Below, one piece after another: positions 1 to 7,632 of a DNA stretch of 34,731 bases. The stretch comes from a bacterium. GTDB taxonomy: Bacteria; Auribacterota; UBA3054. How positions within the stretch are numbered: the stretch's first letter is position 1; every line of letters begins with the position of its first letter. Below the pieces are notes generated by a model. That model saw only the letters and a list, made by a program, of their open reading frames with translations, was not told the origin of the DNA and did no database searches. The stretch is from NCBI GenBank assembly GCA_017963805.1, contig JAGCTE010000020.1, positions 1-34,731 on the forward strand, read 5' to 3'. The translations under genes were made by a program, and so were the position numbers.

Positions 1-679
1 CGTAGTCGCCCGCGAATCCCCAGTCGCGCTTGGCGTCCAGGTTGCCGAGGTACAGTTTGTCCTGCAGGCCCATTTTGATGCGGCCGGCGGCTCTGGTGAT
101 CTTTCTCGTGACGAAGGTCTCGCCTCTTCTCGGAGACTCGTGGTTGAAAAGAATGCCGTTGCAGCCGAAGATGTCGTAGGATTCCCTGTAGTTCACGGTC
201 TGCCAGAAAGCGAAGACTTTGGCGCAGGAATAAGGGCTTCTGGGATGGAAGGGCGTGGTCTCCTTCTGGGGAGTCTCCTGGACCAGGCCGTACATCTCGC
301 TACTTGAAGCCTGGTAGAAGCGGGGCTTGTTGTCAAGGCGGCGGATGGCTTCCAAAAGGTTAAGGCAGCCCATGGCCACCGTGTCCACGGTGTAGACGGG
401 CTCGTCGAAGGAAACTCTCACGTGGCTCTGGGCGCCAAGGTTGTAGACCTCGTCCGGCTTTATGTCCAGGACAAGCTCTCTTAAGCGCGTGGCGTCCGTA
501 AGGTCGCCGTATTCCAGTTTAAGTTTGGGATCGTGATAGATGTGCTCAATACGCTTAGTGTTGAAGGATGAGGAACGGCGGATGATGCCGTAAACTTCGT
601 AGCCTTTGCTGAGCAGAAGCTCGGCAAGATACGATCCGTCCTGGCCGGTGATGCCGGAGACCAAAGCTTTTTTTGTCAT
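1..679 (-). CDS. gmd: GDP-mannose 4,6-dehydratase (3' end cut by window edge)
   Basis: Converts GDP-D-mannose to GDP-4-dehydro-6-deoxy-D-mannose, the first step to GDP-fucose, GDP-rhamnose or GDP-perosamine for surface glycans; a cytoplasmic extended SDR enzyme. Translating from the ATG at 679 gives about 226 residues that stay open to the window edge. The start [18 protein letters not shown] carries the GxxGxxG NADP-binding loop. [39 protein letters not shown] (catalytic Ser) and YSCAK (Tyr-xxx-Lys) are all gmd hallmarks, as is [17 protein letters not shown]. It is the last visible gene of a minus-strand operon, 30 bases after the glycosyltransferase gene ending at 710. No clear Shine-Dalgarno site precedes the ATG. 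The family is usually 320-375 residues, so about a third lies outside the window. Identification is very secure. Confidence 0.96.
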   Translation of the reverse strand, partial: MTKKALVSGITGQDGSYLAELLLSKGYEVYGIIRRSSSFNTKRIEHIYHDPKLKLEYGDLTDATRLRELVLDIKPDEVYNLGAQSHVRVSFDEPVYTVDTVAMGCLNLLEAIRRLDNKPRFYQASSSEMYGLVQETPQKETTPFHPRSPYSCAKVFAFWQTVNYRESYDIFGCNGILFNHESPRRGETFVTRKITRAAGRIKMGLQDKLYLGNLDAKRDWGFAGDY

Positions 680-709
680 AGCGGTGTAGAGTTAAAGTTA
701 TTTATTTTC

Positions 710-1813
710 TTAAGATTTGTCCGATATTTTACCAAAAACGCCTTTCGAGCGGAAAATGACGGAGTTCTGGATCGCGAAGCTGAGGAAGAAGAGCGTGCCT
801 TCCACTATGAGCTTGGCGATGATGGGATGGACGCCTATTAGCTTAAGCCCCCTTATCCCGAAGTAGGAAGCCGTAAAGAGGAAAACGGCCAGCAGAAAGA
901 AGAGCAGGGACTGCCTGAACCAGTGCCCCCTGGAACCGAAGACCGCCTCCTTATCTAAGACGAAATTCACGCTGCAGCTTATCACTCTGGCCGTGAGCAG
1001 ACTCCAAAGGATGGAGGAACAGCCGAAAACGATCCTGTCCGGCCCGAGGCAGAGTATCATGACGGAAAAGATTATGAAATCTATTACGCTGCTTATGACG
1101 GAAGCGCCGATGAATTTGAAAAAGACGGCGTAGATCCTGATGGAGTCCTTTATGGGATTGAAGTGAGAGCTTGGGTTGTTCTCTTCATAAACGGTGGTGA
1201 TCGGGACCTGGCGGATCGTTCCCATTCCGCAGCGGTAGTAGCGCAGCAGCGCCTCCAATTCGAACTCGTAGCGGTCAGGCTTGATACTGAGAGCTTCCCG
1301 CATGAAATCCTTAGGGTAGACTCTCAAGCCCGTCTGGGTGTCCTTCAGGGGCGTTCCGGTGAAAAACTTGAAGACTTTTTCCGTCAGGTTGTTCCCGAAG
1401 CGCGATCTCCAGGGGATCTTCACTTCCAGCGTGGAAAAATCCCTGACGCCAAGAACGTAGTCCTCGGGGTGTTCCAAAAAGGATGAAAGGACCTTCTCTA
1501 TGTCGACGGGAAGATGCTGGCCGTCCGCGTCCACGGTCACCGCGCCGATCATGTCCCCGCCTTCCTTTTCCAAAAGATATTTGAAAGCGGTCTTCATGGA
1601 AGCGCCTTTGCCTTTGTTCTTGGGATGGCGCAAAAGGCGGCAGCCCTCGATCTTCTCGATCTCGGCGAAAGTCTCCGCCGTCCCCTCTTTTTGGGAACCG
1701 TCGTCGACCACGACGACGCCTTTCAAGAGCTTGATCTTAAGGATCTCCCTTATCAGCTCAGGCAGGGAAGGAAGCGGCTCGTAGGCCGGGATTATGGCGT
1801 AGATGTTGGGCAT
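710..1813 (-). CDS. GT2 glycosyltransferase fused to GtrA-like membrane domain
   Basis: Two-domain protein of 367 residues. Residues 1 to about 225 are a family-2 glycosyltransferase of the polyprenyl-phosphate sugar synthase type: IIPAYEP at 7-13, VVDDGS at 35-40, KNKGKGASMKTAF at 66-78, and the metal-binding DADGQH at 95-100. From about 230 onward there are four hydrophobic segments and a final SFAIQNSVIFR typical of GtrA, a proposed flippase for lipid-linked sugars. One polypeptide may therefore load a sugar onto undecaprenyl phosphate and move it across the membrane (inference). The ATG lies 4 bases after the stop of the upstream gene, with a GGAG 11 bases before it. Its neighbours, gmd and a membrane protein, point to surface glycan or protein glycosylation. 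The sugar is not predictable from sequence alone. Confidence 0.9.
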   Translation of the reverse strand: MPNIYAIIPAYEPLPSLPELIREILKIKLLKGVVVVDDGSQKEGTAETFAEIEKIEGCRLLRHPKNKGKGASMKTAFKYLLEKEGGDMIGAVTVDADGQHLPVDIEKVLSSFLEHPEDYVLGVRDFSTLEVKIPWRSRFGNNLTEKVFKFFTGTPLKDTQTGLRVYPKDFMREALSIKPDRYEFELEALLRYYRCGMGTIRQVPITTVYEENNPSSHFNPIKDSIRIYAVFFKFIGASVISSVIDFIIFSVMILCLGPDRIVFGCSSILWSLLTARVISCSVNFVLDKEAVFGSRGHWFRQSLLFFLLAVFLFTASYFGIRGLKLIGVHPIIAKLIVEGTLFFLSFAIQNSVIFRSKGVFGKISDKS

Positions 1814-1817
1814 GCGA

Positions 1818-2777
1818 TCATTTCTCCGCGGGATAGACTTTGACTCCGTGGAAATAGACTTTCCCGGGCGTTTTTCCCCTGCTGTGCTCGCACCTTAGGT
1901 TGACTGTCATCTCGCAGTCTTCCGTAGGCGTGATCTTTGCGCTGCCCTTGACCCAGGCTCCCCTGGCGGCGCTGTTGAACTTCAGCTCCACGTTGCGGGG
2001 GCGCGCGTCCTTGTAAGTGCAGCGCACGTTGGCGATCCTGGCCGCCGGGCGGTTGTCGTCCATCAGCGCGTAGGCGCTCACGACGTACGGAACGCCTTTC
2101 TTCAACCGCACTTTCTGGGCGGCCGTCAGTAAAACGTTGCTGGACTGGGTGAACATCAGAGTCGGCACGCCGCGTTTGTCAAAGGGGCGGAAACCGTTTT
2201 CCTCCGCGCCGTCCCAGCCGTTGGTCCCCTCGGCGAAATCGCTGTTCACGACCAGATTTGTGACGAGTTCGCCCCTTATGGCGGTCAGCTCGTATTTCGC
2301 CCACGGCAGGGTGCGCTTCAAGGAAAGTTCGCGGACGTCGACGCCGGAGCTTTTGCCGGCCACCAGCCTGAAAGAGCGTTTGTCAGCGTATTCGAAGATC
2401 GGGAAACTGAACTTCACCGTCTGCCAGGCAACGTTGGTCACGGCTACGATGGCGTGGGTGTGGTTGTCAAGCCTGAAAGTCAGACGCGCGTCGGGTTTTT
2501 TGGCGCGCGCCTCAAAACTTGCTTCGCAGATCTGGCCCGGCACAAGGCCTGACAGGAAGAACTGGCAGATCTCCCCGCCCGGCGCTATGGAAAGATAAGG
2601 AGGCTCTTCCCCGTCTTCCTTGGGGACGATCAGTTTGGCGTCGCTAGTCTTGGCGAACTGCCAATGCGCCTGTCCCCTCCCGAAGCAGCCGTTGGAAAGC
2701 AGATTGGGCCTGTAAGCGAAAACGTAGACAAAATAGGCCGCCGCGGCCAAAAGCAAAAATACCAGCGCTTTTTTCAT
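1818..2777 (-). CDS. Membrane-anchored protein with two carbohydrate-binding-like (CBM4/9-type) modules
   Basis: A 319-residue protein of unknown function. Residues 4-21 are a hydrophobic N-terminal anchor or signal peptide without a lipobox. The rest looks like two tandem beta-sandwich modules. The first begins NLLSNGCFGRGQAHWQF at about 25, the second NLVVNSDFAEGTNGWDG at about 174. Both fit the N-x-x-F-x-x-G-x-x-x-W opening of CBM4/9-like domains, and alternating polar/hydrophobic strands follow. It probably binds a glycan at the cell surface or periplasm (inference from fold). A strong Shine-Dalgarno site (GGAGG, 6 bases before the ATG) lies inside the end of the upstream gene, so the start is well supported. 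It sits inside the glycan operon between an unknown membrane protein and the GT2-GtrA protein, with gaps of 3 and 4 bases. No catalytic motif is visible. Confidence 0.8.
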   Translation of the reverse strand: MKKALVFLLLAAAAYFVYVFAYRPNLLSNGCFGRGQAHWQFAKTSDAKLIVPKEDGEEPPYLSIAPGGEICQFFLSGLVPGQICEASFEARAKKPDARLTFRLDNHTHAIVAVTNVAWQTVKFSFPIFEYADKRSFRLVAGKSSGVDVRELSLKRTLPWAKYELTAIRGELVTNLVVNSDFAEGTNGWDGAEENGFRPFDKRGVPTLMFTQSSNVLLTAAQKVRLKKGVPYVVSAYALMDDNRPAARIANVRCTYKDARPRNVELKFNSAARGAWVKGSAKITPTEDCEMTVNLRCEHSRGKTPGKVYFHGVKVYPAEK

Positions 2778-2780
2778 GCC

Positions 2781-4079
2781 CTACCTCCAGCTCCAGGTGA
2801 AAATGAGACGCTGCAGGTAAAGCAATCCGCTGTAAGCGTGCAGAAGGAACAAACCGATCGTCAAAGCCGCCGGCCAGGTCATTTTGGGGAAATGGTCCTC
2901 GTCCGAGAAGAAATTCAAAAGCGAGGCCAAAAACAGCGTGGACACGACGACAGGTATCTGCCAGGTGAAGTTCAAATGCGTCCTGTGGGCTCCGTCCTGG
3001 CTCAAGGTATAGGCGATGGCGAAGGAAACGAACAGGGAAAGCCAGGCAAAAACGAAAAGGCAGTCCCTTTTCTTTTTGGAGACGAAGAAGGCGGCGGCGG
3101 GAAAAGCCAGGCCGCAGAAAAGAGTCAAAGGCTTGTAGAGCGCGAAGTAAAAGAAAGTCTGCCAGGAGCCTTTCAAAGCGTAAAAGCTTGTTCCCAAAAG
3201 ACGTTCCAGTATCAGATTGATGTTACGGTCGAAATCGATGTGAAGCAGATGGCTTTGCACCGCGAAAGGAAGCGAGAAGAGGATCTGTTCCCTCAGGCTT
3301 TTCGAGGTCGTTTTCATAAGGAGCAGCCCTATTACAAGCGGAATGACAGCGGCGCAGGCAATAAGGAGGCGCTTGAAATTGAAGCTGAAAGCGAGATTCC
3401 CTTCCTCGTCCGTCTTTGTGAAAGTCAGAGTCAGAAAGATCGCCGGTATCCAGGCAAGGATGTAGCTGGGCTTTGTGAAGAAATTCAGTACGACTATGGC
3501 CGCCAGCAGAAGATAGTTTTTCAAATTCCTTATTTTGAGCGTCAAGAGCCCGAAATAAAAAAGCAGTATCCCGAAAGGCATGACGGCCACGGTGGTCGGA
3601 TTGTGCCAGACGTTCAGCCTTAGAACGTCCGCCTGCCAGTATAAGGAGACCATCTGCGGGAAAGCGATCATATGCCCGCCCAGGCAGAGCAAAACGACGG
3701 CGGCGCGCAAAAAGAAAAGCTCGGCGCGCTCAGGCTTTCCCAAACGGGAGAAGTAATCGATCACGACGCCTCGCAGAACGACGTACTTGAAAGCCAGCAT
3801 CAAAGAAAGGAAGCAGACGTATCCGAGCCCGAAGCCGTCCCTTGAGCAAAGGCCGAGGAAATACGACGCTATCCTCGTCACGGCGTCGTAGGAAGGCTTG
3901 AAAAGCCTACCTTTGTCGAAGACGACGATCGTCATGGACCGCAAATGCCAGAACATGTCGACCTGGATGCGGTACATCTGGGTGAAAATGAAAAGCCCGA
4001 AGACAAAGAAGAGCCAGGCTATTACAACGTCGCTCCATTTCAGACGGACCTTATCATTGCTGAAGAGATAACTTAACAT
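2781..4079 (-). CDS. Polytopic membrane protein, possible GT-C type glycosyltransferase or glycan transporter
   Basis: A 432-residue integral membrane protein with roughly ten or eleven hydrophobic segments. I do not recognise a named family. Conserved-looking loops include RIQVDMFWHLRSM near residue 40, NVWHNPTTVAVMPFG near 165, and NFFTKPSYILAWIPA near 200. This layout of many helices with polar loops containing His, Asp and Arg resembles GT-C glycosyltransferases and O-antigen polymerase-like proteins, but no diagnostic DxD is certain. It is the first gene of the operon continuing into the carbohydrate-binding protein, GT2-GtrA and gmd genes, so a part in surface glycan assembly is likely. 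A very good promoter lies directly upstream, with the ATG only 8 bases after the -10 box and no Shine-Dalgarno site, so the mRNA is probably leaderless. Confidence 0.75.
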   Translation of the reverse strand: MLSYLFSNDKVRLKWSDVVIAWLFFVFGLFIFTQMYRIQVDMFWHLRSMTIVVFDKGRLFKPSYDAVTRIASYFLGLCSRDGFGLGYVCFLSLMLAFKYVVLRGVVIDYFSRLGKPERAELFFLRAAVVLLCLGGHMIAFPQMVSLYWQADVLRLNVWHNPTTVAVMPFGILLFYFGLLTLKIRNLKNYLLLAAIVVLNFFTKPSYILAWIPAIFLTLTFTKTDEEGNLAFSFNFKRLLIACAAVIPLVIGLLLMKTTSKSLREQILFSLPFAVQSHLLHIDFDRNINLILERLLGTSFYALKGSWQTFFYFALYKPLTLFCGLAFPAAAFFVSKKKRDCLFVFAWLSLFVSFAIAYTLSQDGAHRTHLNFTWQIPVVVSTLFLASLLNFFSDEDHFPKMTWPAALTIGLFLLHAYSGLLYLQRLIFTWSWR

Positions 4080-4087
4080 ATTTATTT

Positions 4088-4116
4088 ATTATAGCAGTAA
4101 TCGGCCCAAATTCCAA
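4088..4116 (-). promoter_or_regulatory. Promoter of the glycan operon, predicted leaderless
   Basis: Read on the minus strand, the site has a -35-like TTGGAA (4116-4111), a 17-base spacer and an extended -10, TGCTATAAT, with TATAAT at 4093-4088. Only 8 bases separate the -10 box from the ATG at 4079. A normal start point about 7 bases after the -10 would fall at or next to the A of the ATG. Confidence 0.75.
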
Positions 4117-4173
4117 ACCCCGCCCCGCTCTCTTAGCCGCGCCTTCGCGCCGGTGCGGACAAAAGGTGAAAAT

Positions 4174-4182
4174 TGCTATAAT
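4174..4182 (+). promoter_or_regulatory. Extended -10 promoter for the aconitase operon
   Basis: TGCTATAAT at 4174-4182 is identical to the extended -10 of the divergent promoter 80 bases away. No convincing -35 is visible at the usual distance. The ATG at 4215 is 32 bases downstream, so this transcript would have a short A/T-rich leader without a Shine-Dalgarno site. Confidence 0.6.
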
Positions 4183-4214
4183 AATAAGATTAATTAGCTT
4201 TATTATTCCGACTT

Positions 4215-6146
4215 ATGAACGTTACCGAAAAAATACTTTCCAGCCACCTGGTCTCCGGCGAGAAGAAAGCCGGGGCCTCGGTCGGCATCAGAATAGACCA
4301 GACGCTCACCCAGGACGCCACGGGCACCATGGCTTATCTGGAATTCGAGGCGCTGGGCAAGGAAAAAGTCGCAACGGAGCTCTCGCTCTCATACATAGAC
4401 CACAACACTGCGCAGATGGGCCCCAACAACATGAACGACCACCTCTATTTGAGGTCGGTCGCCGGAAGGTTCGGGATAAAGTGCTCGCTGCCCGGGAACG
4501 GCATCTGCCACCAGGTGCATCTCGAGCGCTTCGGCAAGCCCGGGAAAACGCTCCTTGGCTCCGACTCCCATACTCCCACGGGCGGAGGACTCGGGATGCT
4601 CGCCATCGGAGCTGGCGGCTTGGACGTCGCTCTCGCCATGGGAGGCGAACCCTTCACCGTAAAGTGGCCGAAGGTCATAGGCGTTAAGCTTACGAACTCT
4701 CTGCCCGAGTGGGTTTCCGCCAAGGACGTCATTTTAAAGCTTCTCTCAATCCTTACGACCAAGGGCAACGTCGGCTGCGTAGTCGAGTATTTCGGCCCGG
4801 GCGTCGAAACGCTCACCGTCCCGCAGAGGGCGACGATCACCAACATGGGCGCCGAACTGGGCGTCACGACGAGCGTCTTCCCCTCCGACGAGAGGACGAA
4901 AGAATTCCTCACCGCCCAGGGGCGCGCCAACGATTTCACGGAGTTGCTTCCCGACGAGGACGCCTCTTACGACAGAATCATTGAGATCGACCTGGCCGCG
5001 CTCGAGCCCCTTGTCGCCATGTCCCCCTCTCCCGACAACGTAAAAAGCGTTTCCGAAGTGGAGGGAACGAAAGTCGGACAGGTCATCATCGGCTCCTGCA
5101 CCAACAGCTCATACCGCGACCTTACCATAGCCGCCAGCATGCTGAGAGGCCGGAGAGTGCACCCTGACGTCAGCTTCCTGATAGCGCCCGGGAGCAGACA
5201 GGTCATGCAGATGATCGACCGCGACGGCTCGCTCTCCACTTTCCTGACAGCCGGGGCGAGGATACTTGAATCGGCCTGCGGGCCCTGCATAGGCCAGGGC
5301 TGCTCCCCCGCCGAGGGGATCGTCAGCGTAAGGACCTTCAACCGCAACTTCTCGGGCCGCACCGGAACTCCCAACGATCTGGTCTTCTTAGCGAGCCCCG
5401 AGACCGCCGTGATGGCGGCCATCTGCGGCGAAATAGTCGACCCCAGGAAGCAGGACGTCATAAAGTACCCGCTTGTCGAGGAACCGGAAAGCTACGACCA
5501 TGACGACTGGCTCGTCGTTCCGCCTCCCAGGAGAAGGCCGGAAATCAGAAGAGCCTCGACGATCGGCGAACCGCCGAAGAACTCTCCCCTGCCGGAAAAC
5601 ATCGAGGGCGACATTCTGATCAAACTGGGCGACAAGATAACGACCGACCACATCATGCCGGCCGGCGCCTTCATGAAATTCAGGTCCAATATCCCCGAAT
5701 ACGCCAAGTACGTCTTCAACTGCTTCAACGAGGAAGGCAAAGATACCTTCTATCAAAGAGCCCTGAAAGTTAAAAGCGAGGGCCGCCACGGGATCATCCT
5801 GGCAGGCCTGTCGTACGGCCAGGGCAGCTCGAGGGAGCACGCGGCCATCTGCCCGATGTACCTCGGAGTCAAAGCCGTCATCGCGCTTTCCTTTGAAAGG
5901 ATCCATTCCGCCAACCTAATAAACTTCGGCATCCTACCGCTCACCGTGAGCGAGGAGGAGCTTGAGAAGCTGAGAGCCTGCGAAAAGGTCTCCATCAAAA
6001 ACGTCAGTTCTCAGCTCAAAGTTGGGGAACCAATAAAGGCCGCAACGGAAGACGGAAAAGAGATAACCCTCTCCCACTCCCTCACCGAAAAAGACATCGA
6101 AACCATCAAAGCGGGCGGAAAGCTGAACCTTTTCGCCGCGAAGTAA
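4215..6146 (+). CDS. Aconitate hydratase, short Aquifex-type
   Basis: Interconverts citrate and isocitrate through cis-aconitate in the TCA cycle, using a [4Fe-4S] cluster. At 643 residues it is much shorter than AcnA or AcnB (about 860-900) and matches the compact LeuC-LeuD-like class called Aquifex type. Visible features are SYIDHN (59-64), GSDSHTPTGGGLG (115-127), the cluster cysteines C295 (IIGSCTNSS) and C355/C358 (ACGPCIGQG), and the swivelling domain from about 460. That domain contains GDKITTDHIMPAG and SYGQGSSREHA, the latter with the catalytic Ser/Arg. A related homoaconitase or isopropylmalate isomerase cannot be fully excluded, but the fused small subunit favours aconitase. It is the first gene of a plus-strand operon and its stop is 2 bases before the next ATG. 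Confidence 0.93.
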   Translation: MNVTEKILSSHLVSGEKKAGASVGIRIDQTLTQDATGTMAYLEFEALGKEKVATELSLSYIDHNTAQMGPNNMNDHLYLRSVAGRFGIKCSLPGNGICHQVHLERFGKPGKTLLGSDSHTPTGGGLGMLAIGAGGLDVALAMGGEPFTVKWPKVIGVKLTNSLPEWVSAKDVILKLLSILTTKGNVGCVVEYFGPGVETLTVPQRATITNMGAELGVTTSVFPSDERTKEFLTAQGRANDFTELLPDEDASYDRIIEIDLAALEPLVAMSPSPDNVKSVSEVEGTKVGQVIIGSCTNSSYRDLTIAASMLRGRRVHPDVSFLIAPGSRQVMQMIDRDGSLSTFLTAGARILESACGPCIGQGCSPAEGIVSVRTFNRNFSGRTGTPNDLVFLASPETAVMAAICGEIVDPRKQDVIKYPLVEEPESYDHDDWLVVPPPRRRPEIRRASTIGEPPKNSPLPENIEGDILIKLGDKITTDHIMPAGAFMKFRSNIPEYAKYVFNCFNEEGKDTFYQRALKVKSEGRHGIILAGLSYGQGSSREHAAICPMYLGVKAVIALSFERIHSANLINFGILPLTVSEEELEKLRACEKVSIKNVSSQLKVGEPIKAATEDGKEITLSHSLTEKDIETIKAGGKLNLFAAK

Positions 6147-6148
6147 CC

Positions 6149-6532
6149 ATGTACCAGCTTAAGGTAGAATCAACTTTCAGCGCGGCCCACGCCGTCAGAT
6201 TCAGCAACGGCTGCGCGGAACCGCTGCACGGCCACAACTGGAGGCTCACCGTCTGCGTCGCAAAAGAAACGCTCAATGAATGCGCCATGGTCGTGGACTT
6301 CGAGGAGCTGAAGAAGCTGACAGACGGCCTTGTGATCTCAAAGCTCGACCACGCGAATTTAAACGACATCCCCGCCTTCAAGGGGAACGCGACCTGCGAA
6401 GCGGTCGCGAAGTGGATCTACGACGAACTTGAGTCTCCCCTTAAGAAACTGGGAGTTGGCATAAAACTTGAAAGCGTTACCTTGCGGGAGGCGCGGGACT
6501 GCTGCGTCACCTACTCAACTAAAAACAATTAA
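6149..6532 (+). CDS. 6-pyruvoyl-tetrahydropterin synthase / QueD-like protein, variant active-site motif
   Basis: A 127-residue T-fold protein of the PTPS/QueD family, which acts on dihydroneopterin triphosphate in pterin or queuosine (deazaguanine) pathways. Zinc ligands are H14 (FSAAHAVRF) plus H27 and H29 (HGHNW). VVDFEELK and KLDHANLND are typical core motifs, and the C-terminal TLREARDCC supplies the substrate-binding Glu. The usual catalytic Cys lies four residues before the first His of HGH (CxxxHGH in E. coli QueD). Here the motif is CAEPLHGH, so C22 is one residue further away and a Glu lies at -3. The exact reaction is therefore uncertain. No other queuosine or biopterin gene lies nearby. 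It starts 2 bases after the aconitase stop, with no Shine-Dalgarno site. Confidence 0.85.
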   Translation: MYQLKVESTFSAAHAVRFSNGCAEPLHGHNWRLTVCVAKETLNECAMVVDFEELKKLTDGLVISKLDHANLNDIPAFKGNATCEAVAKWIYDELESPLKKLGVGIKLESVTLREARDCCVTYSTKNN

Positions 6533-6536
6533 AACT

Positions 6537-7628
6537 ATGATCGACTACACCAAACCGCAGAAAGGCATGAAGATCTCCGTCATCGGAGACGGCGCCTGGG
6601 GAACCGCCATCGCGCTCACCCTTTTGGAGAACGGATACCGCGTTATGCTCTGGGGCGCTTTCCCGGAGTACACCAGCGAAATGAAAAAGGAACGCATGAA
6701 CTACAAGTTCCTGCCGGGCATTCCCCTGCCGGAAAACTTGGAGTTCACCAACAGCCTTGAAGAGGCCCTAAAGGACGCTCGTCTTCTCGTCATGGCCTCC
6801 CCTTCGCAGTTCATGCGCAGCGTTTCGCATCAGCTAGGCGAAGTTATGAAAGAGCCGTACCCCATCGTCACGGTCGCCAAAGGCATCGAGACGGACGGCA
6901 TCTTTTTGAAGAGGATGAGCGAGATAATAGAGGAAGAGACGAAGTGCAAGCACGTCTCCTGCCTTTCCGGCCCCAGTCACGCCGCCCAGGTCGCGAGGAA
7001 AATGCCCGCCGCCGTGACGGTCGCCTCTAAGATCCCCCAGCTCGCCTCCTTCGTACAGCAGATCTTCTCCAACGAGCACTTGAGAGTCTACACCAACAGC
7101 GACATAATAGGCGTTGAGCTCTGCGGGACTCTGAAGAACATCATCGCCATCGCGGCCGGCGCCGTGGACGGCATGGAGTTCGGCACGAACACCAAGTCCG
7201 CCCTTGTGACCAGAGGCCTTGTCGAGATGATGCGTTTCGGCGTCGCCATGGGCGCCCAGGTCGAATCGTTCATCGGCTTGGCCGGCATCGGCGACCTTAT
7301 GACGACCTGCAACATGGGCCGCAACTACACCTTCGGGATGAACCTTGTGAAGGGCATGAGCGTCGAGGAAGCCCTCAAGGCTTCGGCCGGCGTAGTGGAA
7401 GGGTATCGCAACGCGGAGTGCGTGCACAAGCTCGCCGAAAGATACAAGATCAGCATGCCCCTGACTTCCGCCATCTACAGCGTCCTCTACGAAGGCAAGG
7501 ACTTCCACTCCCTAGTCACGGAACTGATGCTTAGGGACCTCAAATCCGAATCCCACACCGGCAGCCCCATCCTTCGCTGGCTCAAGCTGCAGGCCCTTAG
7601 AACCAGAATAACCCTGAAACTTAGCTGA
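6537..7628 (+). CDS. gpsA: Glycerol-3-phosphate dehydrogenase [NAD(P)+]
   Basis: Reduces dihydroxyacetone phosphate to sn-glycerol-3-phosphate, the backbone for phospholipid synthesis, in the cytoplasm. From the ATG at 6537 the protein has 363 residues. The Rossmann loop is VIGDGAWGTAIA (residues 15-26; the family usually has GxGxWG). GPSHAAQVARKMPAA, GTLKNIIAIAAGAVDGM (catalytic Lys) and LAGIGDLMTTC follow in the expected order. The frame is open upstream to 6468, but that extension overlaps the QueD-like gene and is not conserved in type, so I chose 6537, 4 bases after the preceding stop. ATG at 6567 (MKISVIGDG) is another possible start. PlsB-like and DUF374 acyltransferases elsewhere in the window could use its product. 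Confidence 0.96.
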   Translation: MIDYTKPQKGMKISVIGDGAWGTAIALTLLENGYRVMLWGAFPEYTSEMKKERMNYKFLPGIPLPENLEFTNSLEEALKDARLLVMASPSQFMRSVSHQLGEVMKEPYPIVTVAKGIETDGIFLKRMSEIIEEETKCKHVSCLSGPSHAAQVARKMPAAVTVASKIPQLASFVQQIFSNEHLRVYTNSDIIGVELCGTLKNIIAIAAGAVDGMEFGTNTKSALVTRGLVEMMRFGVAMGAQVESFIGLAGIGDLMTTCNMGRNYTFGMNLVKGMSVEEALKASAGVVEGYRNAECVHKLAERYKISMPLTSAIYSVLYEGKDFHSLVTELMLRDLKSESHTGSPILRWLKLQALRTRITLKLS

Positions 7629-7632
7629 AAAC

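Noticed and set aside
2664-3623. 319-residue plus-strand open frame opposite the membrane-protein gene
   Set aside because: It has highly charged, low-complexity translation, no domain, and is antisense to a clear membrane protein.
4106-4160. Possible hairpin terminator between the divergent operons (CGCGCCTTCGCGCC)
   Set aside because: It is short, has no T-run, and lies between two divergent promoters where a terminator is not expected.
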